Shown here piece by piece: positions 34,859 through 43,698 of a stretch of 64,000 nt of DNA; position 1 is the stretch's first letter; every line of letters starts with the position of its first letter. Where the stretch lies: NCBI RefSeq assembly GCF_947503465.1, contig NZ_CANNDN010000001.1, forward strand, positions 1,736,001-1,800,000, read 5' to 3'. Under the pieces are notes generated by a model, which worked only from the letters and a program-made list of their open reading frames with translations, did not search any database and had not been told where the DNA came from. Made by a program: the position numbers and the translations under genes. The stretch comes from an uncultured Tateyamaria sp. (GTDB lineage Bacteria; Pseudomonadota; Alphaproteobacteria; Rhodobacterales; Rhodobacteraceae).

Positions 34859-36054
34859 GCGCCTCCGCTCATGGTCACTTTGGCGATGATGCCGCGTTGG
34901 ATTTCGTTGGAGCCACCGAAGATCGAGAGCTTGCGATTGTTGAAGTATTGCCCTGCAACGGGCCCCGCGTCGAGCGGGTCGGGAATGCGGTCATTGGCCC
35001 CTTCCACCGCTTCGGAGGCGAAGGGCATGGCATAGGGGCCGACGGCGCGACGCGCCAGGTCGTTGATTTCCTGTCGGATAATGGACCCTTTGACCTTGAG
35101 CATGGACGCTTCCAGCCCCGGTGCCTCGCCCGCTGCAGCCTGCGAGATGATGCGCAGATTTGTGGTGGCCATGGCGTGCAGGTCAATTTCCACCTGTGCG
35201 ACGCGCGCGGCAAAATGGGGGTTTTCGATCAGCGGTTTGCCGTTGTGATTGGCGGCCTTGGCGATGCGTTTGACCGTCTTGAGACCCGCCTGGGAGAACC
35301 CGACGCCGCCAAGGCCGGTGCGTTCGTGGGTGAGCAGGTACTTGGCATAGGTCCAGCCCTTGTTTTCCTCGCCCACGAGGTTGGAGGCGGGAACCCGCAC
35401 ATCCGTGAACCAGACCTCGTTCACCTCGTGACAGCCGTCGAGCAGGATGATGGGCCGCACCTCGACCCCGGGTGTGTCCATGTCGATGAGCAGGAAGCTG
35501 ATCCCTTCCTGCTGTTTGGCATCCGGGTCCGTACGGACAAGGCAGAAGATCATGTTGGCGAATTGCCCCAGCGTCGTCCATGTCTTCTGGCCGTTGACGA
35601 TATAGTGGTCGCCGTCCCGCACCGCCCTGGTTTTCAGCGAGGCGAGGTCGGAGCCTGCGCCGGGTTCGGAATAGCCCTGGCACCACCAGTCGGTGCCGTC
35701 GAGGATACGGGGCAGCCAGTGGTCTTGTTGCTCTTTCGATCCGAATTTTTGCAGGACGGGGCCGAGCATCGAGAGACCGAACGGCACGATGCGGGGGGCG
35801 TTGGCGTCGGCGGCTTCGGTGTCGTAGATATGTCGTTGGACCGCAGACCATTCGGCGCCGCCAAATGCCTTGGGCCAGTTCTGCGCCAGCCAGCCACGAT
35901 TGTTCAGGATCGCGTGCCAGCGTTCCATGTCGTCCTTGGTCAGGTCCGTGTCCAGGCGGACCTTTTCGGCGATGTCTGCGGGCAGTTCGTCAGCCAGGAA
36001 TTGCCGCACTTCGTTTTGGAAGGCGTGTTCGTCGGGGGAGTAGCTCAGGTCCAT
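34855..36054 (-). CDS. Acyl-CoA dehydrogenase, PimC-like large subunit
   Basis: The 399-residue protein has the complete acyl-CoA dehydrogenase pattern: QGYSEPGAGSDLASLKTRA for substrate/FAD binding, NGQKTWTT, and the C-terminal FGGSNEIQRGIIAK signature. It introduces the first double bond in beta-oxidation. It overlaps the second dehydrogenase by ATGA and follows the bifunctional hydratase/dehydrogenase by 3 bp. The pairing suggests a heteromeric enzyme for dicarboxyl- or cyclic acyl-CoAs, which is inferred from pim operons. Confidence 0.9.
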   Translation of the reverse strand: MDLSYSPDEHAFQNEVRQFLADELPADIAEKVRLDTDLTKDDMERWHAILNNRGWLAQNWPKAFGGAEWSAVQRHIYDTEAADANAPRIVPFGLSMLGPVLQKFGSKEQQDHWLPRILDGTDWWCQGYSEPGAGSDLASLKTRAVRDGDHYIVNGQKTWTTLGQFANMIFCLVRTDPDAKQQEGISFLLIDMDTPGVEVRPIILLDGCHEVNEVWFTDVRVPASNLVGEENKGWTYAKYLLTHERTGLGGVGFSQAGLKTVKRIAKAANHNGKPLIENPHFAARVAQVEIDLHAMATTNLRIISQAAAGEAPGLEASMLKVKGSIIRQEINDLARRAVGPYAMPFASEAVEGANDRIPDPLDAGPVAGQYFNNRKLSIFGGSNEIQRGIIAKVTMSGGA

Positions 36055-36057
36055 ATC

Positions 36058-38148
36058 TCAGCCCTTTTTGTTCAGGTCATCGAAGGTTTTGTCCGCCGCC
36101 ACCAGTTGTTCCAAGAGGGGCGCGGGGGCCCAGAAGTCGGGGTCTTCGGTGGCGTAGGATTTGATGTCGTTCAGCAGCGGTTCGAGGCCGACGATGTCCG
36201 CCCATTTGAGCGGGCCACCCCGGTAGCGCGGGAAGCCGTAGCCGAAGAGCAGTGTCATATCGACGTCGAGCGGGCGGCGCGCGATGCCTTCGCCGACGAC
36301 CTTTGCGCTTTCGTTCACCATGGCGGCCATGTAGCGGCGCACGATTTCCTCGTGCGTGAAGGCGCGTGGCGTGATGCCCAGCCGTGCGCGGTCGGCTTCG
36401 ATCATCGGCAACACGTCTGGGTTGGGCACGCGGGCCTTGTTGCCTGCGGCATAGTCGTAGTACCCCTTGCCCGTCTTCTGGCCGAAATGGCCCTGTTCGC
36501 AGAGCGTGTCGGCATAAGTTGCGTCGCGTTTGGGGGCGTGCCCCTCGGCGCGTTTGCGTTTGCGCACGGCCCAGCCGATGTCGAGCCCGGCAAGGTCGGC
36601 CACCGCGAAGGGGCCCATGGCAAAGCCGAATTCTTCGAGGGCCGCGTCGATGTCGTAGGGGGACGCGCCGTCGAGGATCATCTGGTCGGCGGCCTGCCGG
36701 TAGGTGGCAAGGATACGGTTGCCGATGAAGCCGTCGCAGACGCCCGCGCGGACGCTGATTTTCTTCAGCATCTTGCCCAGCGCAAAGCCGGTCGCCGTGA
36801 CCTCGGGCGCGGTTTTGTCGCCGACCACCACCTCAAGCAGCTTCATGACGTGGGCGGGAGAGAAGAAGTGCAGGCCCAGCACATCGCCGGGGCGCGAGGT
36901 GGTCGCCGCGATGGCGTCGATGTCCAAGTAGGAGGTGTTGGAGGCAAGGATCGCGCCCGGCTTGCAGACGCGGTCAAGCTGGGCAAAGACCTGTTTCTTG
37001 ACGTCCATGTCCTCGAACACGGCCTCGATCACCAGGTCAGCATCGCTCAGCCTGTCATAGTTGGTCACGACGACCAGCGTGTGGGTCAGGATCTGATCGT
37101 GCTGGGTGGGGGTGATCTTGCCGCGCTTGACGGCACCCGACAGGTTGCGTTCGATGCGGTCGCGGGCGGCTTGGCCGGCCTCGGCGCTCATTTCCAGCAG
37201 GGTGACCTCGAGCCCGGCGAGCAAGGCCGCCGTGGCAATCCCTGCCCCCATGGTGCCGCCGCCGATAACGCCGATATGCTGCACGGCGCGGGGTTTGACG
37301 TCCTTCAACTCGGGCAGGGTGCTGACGGCCCGTTCGGAAAAGAACGCGTGGATCATGCCCTGGCGCTGATCGGTCTGCATGAGGTCGTAGAATATCTGGC
37401 GCTCGGCTTTCAGCCCCTCGGCAAAGGGTTTTTCGACCGATGCCTGCACCGCACGCACACACCAGGCAGGGGAAATCTGGCCGCGCCCCCTGGCCAGGAT
37501 CGCCTCAAACGCGGCATCCCAATCGATGGCGGCGGGTGGCGCCATCTCGGACACGGGGCGGCGCGACGCGCCCTGATCCAGCAGCTTCTGCGTGTAGGCC
37601 AGGCCGTTGTGCACCTGGTCGCCATCCCTGACGACATCAATGATGCCCAGATCATGTGCCTTGCCCGCACCGATGTGGCGGCCCGTGGTCATCACATCCA
37701 GCGCCGCCTCGACCCCCGTCAGACGTGGCAGACGCTGTGTGCCTCCGGCCCCCGGGATCAGCCCAAGATGCACTTCGGGCAGGCCCACCTTGGCGGAGGG
37801 CACGGCAATTCGGTAATGACAGCCCAACGCCACCTCAAGCCCGCCGCCCAGCGACACACCGTGCATCGACGCCACCACCAGCAGCGGCGACGCCTCGATC
37901 CGGTTGATCAGGTCGGGCAGATGCGGCTCGAGCGGCGGCTTGCCAAATTCGGTGATGTCGGCGCCTGCAAAGAAGGCGCGCCCGTCGCCCACGATCAGGA
38001 CAGCGCGGACGCCGTCGTTGGCCTCGGCCTGGTCCATGCGGTCCCACAGGCCCTGGCGCACGGCATGGCTCAACGCATTCACAGGCGGATTTTGAACGGT
38101 CAGAACGGCGATATCGCCCTCGCGTGAATAGGCAATCTTGTCGCTCAT
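36058..38148 (-). CDS. Bifunctional enoyl-CoA hydratase/3-hydroxyacyl-CoA dehydrogenase (FadB/FadJ/PimF type)
   Basis: The 696-residue fusion performs the second and third steps of beta-oxidation. The crotonase domain (about 1-180) has oxyanion-hole sequences FFAGADITEFG and GVSLGGGLE, with catalytic acids Glu105 and Glu125. The NAD-binding motif HIGVIGGGTMGAGIA begins at 291, and the hydroxyacyl-CoA dehydrogenase C-terminal domains follow. ATG 38148 has GGAGG. It heads the leftward operon of two dehydrogenases, thioesterase and ligase. As in PimF there is no thiolase alongside. Confidence 0.93.
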   Translation of the reverse strand: MSDKIAYSREGDIAVLTVQNPPVNALSHAVRQGLWDRMDQAEANDGVRAVLIVGDGRAFFAGADITEFGKPPLEPHLPDLINRIEASPLLVVASMHGVSLGGGLEVALGCHYRIAVPSAKVGLPEVHLGLIPGAGGTQRLPRLTGVEAALDVMTTGRHIGAGKAHDLGIIDVVRDGDQVHNGLAYTQKLLDQGASRRPVSEMAPPAAIDWDAAFEAILARGRGQISPAWCVRAVQASVEKPFAEGLKAERQIFYDLMQTDQRQGMIHAFFSERAVSTLPELKDVKPRAVQHIGVIGGGTMGAGIATAALLAGLEVTLLEMSAEAGQAARDRIERNLSGAVKRGKITPTQHDQILTHTLVVVTNYDRLSDADLVIEAVFEDMDVKKQVFAQLDRVCKPGAILASNTSYLDIDAIAATTSRPGDVLGLHFFSPAHVMKLLEVVVGDKTAPEVTATGFALGKMLKKISVRAGVCDGFIGNRILATYRQAADQMILDGASPYDIDAALEEFGFAMGPFAVADLAGLDIGWAVRKRKRAEGHAPKRDATYADTLCEQGHFGQKTGKGYYDYAAGNKARVPNPDVLPMIEADRARLGITPRAFTHEEIVRRYMAAMVNESAKVVGEGIARRPLDVDMTLLFGYGFPRYRGGPLKWADIVGLEPLLNDIKSYATEDPDFWAPAPLLEQLVAADKTFDDLNKKG

Positions 38149-38335
38149 GGTCCCTCCGCCCGTGCATGACATCCGCGCAGGCTCCTCCACCTGGCGCAGG
38201 GTTCAGCCTAGGCGTGCACAGAAAAAGGGCAAGCACTTCGACATGCGCCGCAACGTCACTTGGGCGCTGATCCGCTCTTCATCTTGCCGAATAAACTCTC
38301 CCCGAAGGGTCGATTTCAGCCAGGCCGGTCGCCGG

Positions 38336-38833
38336 TCAAACGTCGCGGCGATAGATGAAGCAGCGCCCATGCACCGCACCGTCGGGCAGAGCCTGTTCGA
38401 CCAGGTGGTCGAAATACATCTTGTCCGAAGACACCATCAGACCGCCCACCGCCAACAGCGGTTCGATCACGGGCGATACGTTTTGCGCAAAGATATCGTT
38501 CTTTTTCCGGTTGTGGCCGCCCAGATCGGCATGGATCAGAACAGCCGTAGGGCCAAAACGCCGCTGCGCCTCGGGCAGCGTGTCAAAAACATCGCCCAGC
38601 AGAACCCTGTCGTCCGGCGGCGTGCTGTCGGGATGCGAGGCAACGGCCCGTTCAAACACGTAAATGTCACGTTCAGGCATGATATGACACATATGATGAT
38701 ATGTCCGCCCGTTGCCCAAGCCCAGTTCAAAGACCGGTCCCGGCATATCCGCGATCAGCGCAGCCGCGTGATCCAGGCACGCACGCTGGGACACCATGCG
38801 GTCGACAAACAGGTCAAGGCGGCTTTGTTGCAT
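38336..38833 (-). CDS. Small SAM-dependent methyltransferase (Methyltransf_17-like), paralogue 1
   Basis: This 165-residue protein has a class I methyltransferase glycine-rich loop, VFELGLGNGRTYHH (34-47), then YVFERAVASHPD. Substrate is unknown. The start at ATG 38833 is chosen because the upstream extension overlaps the divergent promoter. It is a paralogue of the protein at 55478-55957, sharing E-hydrophobic-GLGNGRTY-x-H and similar length. It stands alone here, leftward, divergent from the ABC transporter. Confidence 0.75.
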   Translation of the reverse strand: MQQSRLDLFVDRMVSQRACLDHAAALIADMPGPVFELGLGNGRTYHHMCHIMPERDIYVFERAVASHPDSTPPDDRVLLGDVFDTLPEAQRRFGPTAVLIHADLGGHNRKKNDIFAQNVSPVIEPLLAVGGLMVSSDKMYFDHLVEQALPDGAVHGRCFIYRRDV

Positions 38834-38975
38834 GATCGTTTCCTTTGTTTTTACCCTAGATGGGGCAAAACGTGATGGAACGACAGCACATTTCCGCGAC
38901 TTTCCCGTGTATGGACGTGACAAAGGAAATCGGGTTGAGTGGTATCAGCCTGTGCGCGCTAACAAAGGACCTTGA

Positions 38976-40745
38976 ATGGCCCCGCTTCTGGACGTGAAAG
39001 ACCTGTCGATCGGGTTTGGCAAAGCCCCGCCTGTTGTGGCGGGTGTCAATTTTTCCGTCGACAGTGGTGAAACGCTGGCCCTTGTCGGCGAAAGCGGGTC
39101 AGGCAAGACGCTGACCTGCCGGTCGGTTCTGCGCATCCTGCCCAAGACGGCGCAGCTGCGTCAGGGCGAGGTCATCTTTGGCACCGGTGCGTCGCGCAAG
39201 GATTTGCTGACCCTGCCGCATCGCCAGATCCGCGACATTCGGGGGGACCGGATTTCGATGATCTTTCAGGAGCCGATGCGATCCCTGTCGCCGTTGCACC
39301 GCATCGGCAATCAGGTGTCCGAAGTTCTGACCCTGCACCGGGACATGACCGCCGCCGAAGCCAAGCGCGACGTGCTTGCCACGTTCGAGCGTGTCGGTTT
39401 TGCCGATCCCGAGCGTGCCTTTCGCGCCTACCCGTTCGAGATGTCGGGCGGCATGCGCCAGCGCGCCATGATCGCGATGGCGATGGTGGCCAAGCCCGAT
39501 CTGCTGATCGCCGATGAACCGACGACGGCGCTGGATGTGACCACGCAGGCGCAGGTGCTGGGCCTGATGAAGGACCTGCAACGCGACACCGGCATGGCAA
39601 TGATCCTTGTCACCCATGATCTGGGTGTTGTTGCCAACATGGCCGACAGTGTCGTGGTGATGAACAAGGGCCACGTCATGGAAAGCGGACCTGCCCCTGC
39701 CGTTCTGGGAGAGCCCGGCCACGGCTATACCCAAAAGCTGTTTGCCGCCGCCCCGATGATTCCCAAGGACCCGAAACCGGTCGATCCGATACCGCAGGAG
39801 GATCTGATCCTGGAACTGAACGGCGTGTCCAAGACCTATACCGTGCGCGCCGGTGGCTGGCGGGCCAAGAAACAGGTGCATGCCTGTGTTGACGTCACCC
39901 TGAAACTGCCCCGTGGCAAGACATTGGCCGTGGTCGGTGAAAGCGGGTCGGGCAAGACGACCTGCGCGCGCATTGCGTTGGGGGCCGAGGTTCCCGACGC
40001 CGGGTCCGAGGTGCTGTTTCGTGCCGACCCGAGGGCCGATCCCGTCTGCATCAACCAGTTGAGCCGCGCCCAGAAGGTCGCCTTTCAGCGGCAGGCCCAG
40101 ATGGTGTTTCAGGACCCCTATTCGTCGCTGTCCCCGCGCATGCGCGTGCAGGAGGCGTTGACCGAGCCGATGGAAATTCACCGTATCGGCAGCAAGATGG
40201 CGCGCCGCGACAAGGCCGCCGAGATGTTGCGATGGGTCGGCCTTGATCCCGATATGCTCAAGCGGTATCCGCACGCCTTTTCCGGCGGTCAGCGCCAGCG
40301 TCTGTCCATTGCCCGCGCCCTGACACTGGACCCGGTTCTGCTGGTCTGTGACGAGCCGACATCCGCCCTGGATGTGTCGGTGCAAGAGCAGATCCTGTCC
40401 CTGCTGGAGCGCATTCGCGACGGGATGGGGTTGAGTTACCTGTTCATCAGCCACGATCTGGCCGTCGTTGCCCGGATCGCGGATGAGGTGGCGGTGATGC
40501 GGCAGGGTGTGGTGGTCGAACAGGCCCCCCCGCAGACCTTGTTTTACAATCCGCGCCACCCATATACCAAGGCCCTGATCGCGGCCCAACCGGAACCGGA
40601 TGTGCGCCGCCCCATTGATCTGGCCCAGGTGGCCCAGGGTGCGGGATCCTCCGGTTCCTGGCCGGACATGTTTCGCTTCGAGGGCGTGGATGCCCCCGAC
40701 CTCATTCAGATCGAACCCGGACACAAGGTGCGCTGCCATGTCTAG
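38976..40745 (+). CDS. Peptide-type ABC transporter, fused double ATP-binding protein
   Basis: The 589-residue protein fuses two ATPase domains of the DppD/DppF type, as in YejF/GsiA. Walker A ALVGESGSGKT occurs near 35-45 and again at about 318; each half has its signature (MSGGMRQR; FSGGQRQR) and Walker B (LLIADEPTTALD; LVCDEPTSALD). Oligopeptide-type C-terminal extensions (HPYTKALI) follow. It is the first gene of an operon with a binding protein and two permeases, and overlaps the next gene by 8 bp. Confidence 0.93.
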   Translation: MAPLLDVKDLSIGFGKAPPVVAGVNFSVDSGETLALVGESGSGKTLTCRSVLRILPKTAQLRQGEVIFGTGASRKDLLTLPHRQIRDIRGDRISMIFQEPMRSLSPLHRIGNQVSEVLTLHRDMTAAEAKRDVLATFERVGFADPERAFRAYPFEMSGGMRQRAMIAMAMVAKPDLLIADEPTTALDVTTQAQVLGLMKDLQRDTGMAMILVTHDLGVVANMADSVVVMNKGHVMESGPAPAVLGEPGHGYTQKLFAAAPMIPKDPKPVDPIPQEDLILELNGVSKTYTVRAGGWRAKKQVHACVDVTLKLPRGKTLAVVGESGSGKTTCARIALGAEVPDAGSEVLFRADPRADPVCINQLSRAQKVAFQRQAQMVFQDPYSSLSPRMRVQEALTEPMEIHRIGSKMARRDKAAEMLRWVGLDPDMLKRYPHAFSGGQRQRLSIARALTLDPVLLVCDEPTSALDVSVQEQILSLLERIRDGMGLSYLFISHDLAVVARIADEVAVMRQGVVVEQAPPQTLFYNPRHPYTKALIAAQPEPDVRRPIDLAQVAQGAGSSGSWPDMFRFEGVDAPDLIQIEPGHKVRCHV

Positions 40746-42669
40746 AGTGACCCGATTGACTGCCCTGTTCGTGGCGGGGCTGATGGCCCTGCCCGTTTTT
40801 GCCCAACCCATTGTTCAGGAAAGTGAATTCTGGGCCCCGGAGGTGAAGAAGGGCCAGATGGACGCGGCGGTTGACCGTATCCCCGATACACCGCTGGTTG
40901 TCGATCTTGAGGCCAAGGGCCGCCAGTTCGGCACCCAGGGCGGCACATTGCGCACCATGGTCACGCGCACCAAGGACGTGCGCCAGATGGTCGTGTACGG
41001 CTACGCCCGGCTGGTGGGCTATGACCATGAGTACGAGTTGCAACCCGACATCCTGCGCGATGTGGAGGTGGAGGCGGGCCGCATCTTTACCCTGCATCTG
41101 CGCCCCGGGCACCGCTGGTCCGATGGCGCGCCCTTTACCTCGGCCGATTTTCAGTACTGGTGGGATCATGTGGCCCAGAACGCGGAACTGAGCCCGAATG
41201 GCCCGCCCGAGGTCATGCGCATGGGGGACGACATCGCCACCATGACCTTTCCCGACGACGTGACCGTTGTTGTCGAATTTCCCCGCGCGAACCCGAATTT
41301 CCTGCAATCGCTGGCCCAGGCCAGCCCGCCCTTCATCTATCGCCCGGCGCATTACCTCAAGCAGTTCCATGTCGACTTCAACACCATGGAGCAGATGGAA
41401 GAGATGATCGACGCCAAGCGCGTGCGCGGCTGGGCCCCGTTGCACAACAAGCTTGATAACATGTACAAGTTCGACAACCACGAACTGCCCACCTTGCAAC
41501 CGTGGAAGCCCGCCTCGACCGGGGCGGCGATGCGGCATCTGTTCGTGCGCAACCCCTATTTCCATCGCATCGACGCGCGCGGCACGCACCTGCCCTATAT
41601 CGACGTGGTCGAGATGGACATCGTGGGTTCGGGCCTGGTCGCGGCCAAGGCGAATGCGGGCGAAAGCGACCTGCAGGCCCGCGGCCTTGATTTCCGCGAC
41701 ACATCCATCCTGAAAAAGGGCGAGGCCGATGGTGCGCCTTACCGCACCTACCTGTGGTCCAACGGGGCCGCCAGCCAGATCGCCATCTATCCCAACCTCA
41801 ACTTTGCCGATCCGGTCTGGCGCGAGGTCATGCGCGACGCCCGCTTCCGCCGCGCCCTGTCGCTGGGCATCGACCGGCGCATGATCAACCGGGCCCTCTA
41901 TTTCGGGCTGGGCAAGGAAGGCGGCATGACCGCCCTGGCCAAGAGCCCGCTGTTTGACCCCGCAAATCTGACGCAGTGGGCCATTTACGATCCCGATACC
42001 GCGAACCTGATGCTGGACCAGATGGGCCTGGACAGGCGCGATGCCTCGGGCACACGCCTGCTGCCGGATGGCCGCCCGATGGAATTCGTGATCGAGACTG
42101 CGGGCGAACGGCAAGAGGTCGAGAACGCGCTTGCCATCATCACCGATACGTGGCGGGACATCGGCATCAAGCTGATCATGCGGCCGCTGGATCGTGACAT
42201 CCTGCGCAACCGCGTTTTTTCCGGGGTGACCATGGCCTCGGTCTGGTACGGCTGGGACAACGGCATTCCCGGCCCCAACACGCCGCCCACCTATCTGGCC
42301 CCGACGGACCAGGTGTTCTTTGCCTGGCCGAAATGGGGACAGCATTACCAGACCCACGGATCGGCGGGAGAACCCATCGACATGCCCGAGGCCGAGCGCC
42401 TGATGGAGCTGAGCAAGGCCTGGCAACGCACCGATGACCGGCAGGAGCGTACCGCCATCTGGCGTGAAATGCTTGAGATTCACGCCGACAACCAGTTCGG
42501 CATCGGCATCCTGAGCGAGGCACCGCAGCCCGTCGTCGTGTCGGACCGCCTGCGCAACGTGCCGGAACAGGGCAAGTGGGCCTGGGACCCCGGCGCGCAT
42601 TTCGGCGTGCACCGGGTCGACGAATTCTTCTTCTCGGATGACGAACAGATCGCGCAGGTGCGCGAATGA
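40738..42669 (+). CDS. ABC transporter substrate-binding protein, family 5 (peptide/opine/oligosaccharide)
   Basis: This is a large 643-residue periplasmic receptor of the DppA/OppA class. A signal peptide (MSRVTRLTALFVAGLMALPVFA) starts at ATG 40738, inside the end of the ATPase gene. Family-5 landmarks include RPGHRWSDGAPFTSADFQYWW and DARFRRALSLGIDRRMIN. At over 600 residues it is longer than di- or oligopeptide receptors and closer to YejA- or AgpA-like proteins, so peptide, opine and oligosaccharide ligands are all possible. It overlaps the first permease by 4 bp. Confidence 0.92.
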   Translation: MSRVTRLTALFVAGLMALPVFAQPIVQESEFWAPEVKKGQMDAAVDRIPDTPLVVDLEAKGRQFGTQGGTLRTMVTRTKDVRQMVVYGYARLVGYDHEYELQPDILRDVEVEAGRIFTLHLRPGHRWSDGAPFTSADFQYWWDHVAQNAELSPNGPPEVMRMGDDIATMTFPDDVTVVVEFPRANPNFLQSLAQASPPFIYRPAHYLKQFHVDFNTMEQMEEMIDAKRVRGWAPLHNKLDNMYKFDNHELPTLQPWKPASTGAAMRHLFVRNPYFHRIDARGTHLPYIDVVEMDIVGSGLVAAKANAGESDLQARGLDFRDTSILKKGEADGAPYRTYLWSNGAASQIAIYPNLNFADPVWREVMRDARFRRALSLGIDRRMINRALYFGLGKEGGMTALAKSPLFDPANLTQWAIYDPDTANLMLDQMGLDRRDASGTRLLPDGRPMEFVIETAGERQEVENALAIITDTWRDIGIKLIMRPLDRDILRNRVFSGVTMASVWYGWDNGIPGPNTPPTYLAPTDQVFFAWPKWGQHYQTHGSAGEPIDMPEAERLMELSKAWQRTDDRQERTAIWREMLEIHADNQFGIGILSEAPQPVVVSDRLRNVPEQGKWAWDPGAHFGVHRVDEFFFSDDEQIAQVRE

Positions 42670-43694
42670 TGTTCATCCGCTATGCAGCCTACCGGCTGCT
42701 GACGATGATCCTGACCTTGATCGTGGTGTCGATGCTGATCTTCATCATCATCAACCTGCCGCCGGGTGACTACCTGTCGAACCAGATTGCAGAACTGCGC
42801 GCCACCGGTCAGGCCGAAGGCGTCGCCAAGGCCGAGTTCCTGCGGACCGAATACGCCCTCGACCGACCCTTGTGGCAGCAATACCTGATCTGGGTCGGCG
42901 TTGCCCCCGGCCCGCAGGGGTTTTCCGGCCTGTTGCAGGGCGATTTCGGATGGTCCTTTGAATTTGACGCCCCTGTTGCCGATATTGTGGGCGACGCGCT
43001 GTGGCTGACGGTTCTGGTGAACCTGGCGGCGGTCCTGTTTGTCTACATGGTCGCCCTGCCCCTTGGCGTGCTGGCCGCGGCCCGGTCGGCCACATGGGTT
43101 GACTACACCACGGCCTTTATCGGCTATCTGGGCCTTGCAACGCCCAACTTCCTTTTGGCGTTGATGCTGTTCTACTACGGCCACAAGTATCTGGGCCTGC
43201 CCATCGGCGGGCTGATGGCGCCCGAGTTCGAGGGGGAGCCCATGAGCCTTGCCAAGGTGCAAAGTGTTCTGGTCCACCTGATCGTGCCGACCTTTGTCAT
43301 CGGCACATCCGGTGCGGCCGCCATGATGCAGCGCCTGCGCGCCAACATGCTGGACGAATTGTCAAAACCCTACGTCGAGACGGGTATGGCCAAGGGATTG
43401 GCCCCTTCGCGGCTGCTGACCAAGTATCCGCTGCGCATGGCGTTCAACCCGTTTGTGGCCGATATCGGCAACCTGCTGCCCGCCATGGTGTCGGGGTCGG
43501 TCCTGGTGTCGGTGGTGCTGGGCTTGCAAACCATCGGGCCTGCGCTTTTGACGGCGCTCAAGTCGCAGGATCAGTTCCTGGCCGCCTTCGTTCTGATGTT
43601 CGTGGCGCTGCTGACGCTGATCGGCACGATGGTCTCGGACCTCTTGCTGGTCCTGCTGGATCCGCGCATCCGCTACGGCGCACGGGAAGGATAA
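42666..43694 (+). CDS. Peptide-type ABC transporter permease 1 (DppB family)
   Basis: The 342-residue membrane protein starts with a typical DppB first helix (AAYRLLTMILTLIVVSMLIFIIINLPPGD). The transport-ATPase contact loop is visible around ETGMAKGLAPSRLLTKYPLR, where the EAA motif lies. It starts in an ATGA overlap with the binding protein gene and is followed 4 bp later by the second permease. Confidence 0.92.
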   Translation: MMFIRYAAYRLLTMILTLIVVSMLIFIIINLPPGDYLSNQIAELRATGQAEGVAKAEFLRTEYALDRPLWQQYLIWVGVAPGPQGFSGLLQGDFGWSFEFDAPVADIVGDALWLTVLVNLAAVLFVYMVALPLGVLAAARSATWVDYTTAFIGYLGLATPNFLLALMLFYYGHKYLGLPIGGLMAPEFEGEPMSLAKVQSVLVHLIVPTFVIGTSGAAAMMQRLRANMLDELSKPYVETGMAKGLAPSRLLTKYPLRMAFNPFVADIGNLLPAMVSGSVLVSVVLGLQTIGPALLTALKSQDQFLAAFVLMFVALLTLIGTMVSDLLLVLLDPRIRYGAREG

Positions 43695-43698
43695 GACC

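Noticed and set aside
34897-38127. Very long open frame (over 1,000 codons) on the plus strand
   Set aside because: It is antisense to the PimC-like dehydrogenase and the FadB-type fusion, whose motifs are complete. High GC content makes long antisense frames common.
40702-42612. 636-codon minus-strand frame
   Set aside because: It is antisense to the family 5 binding protein, which has a signal peptide and clear motifs.
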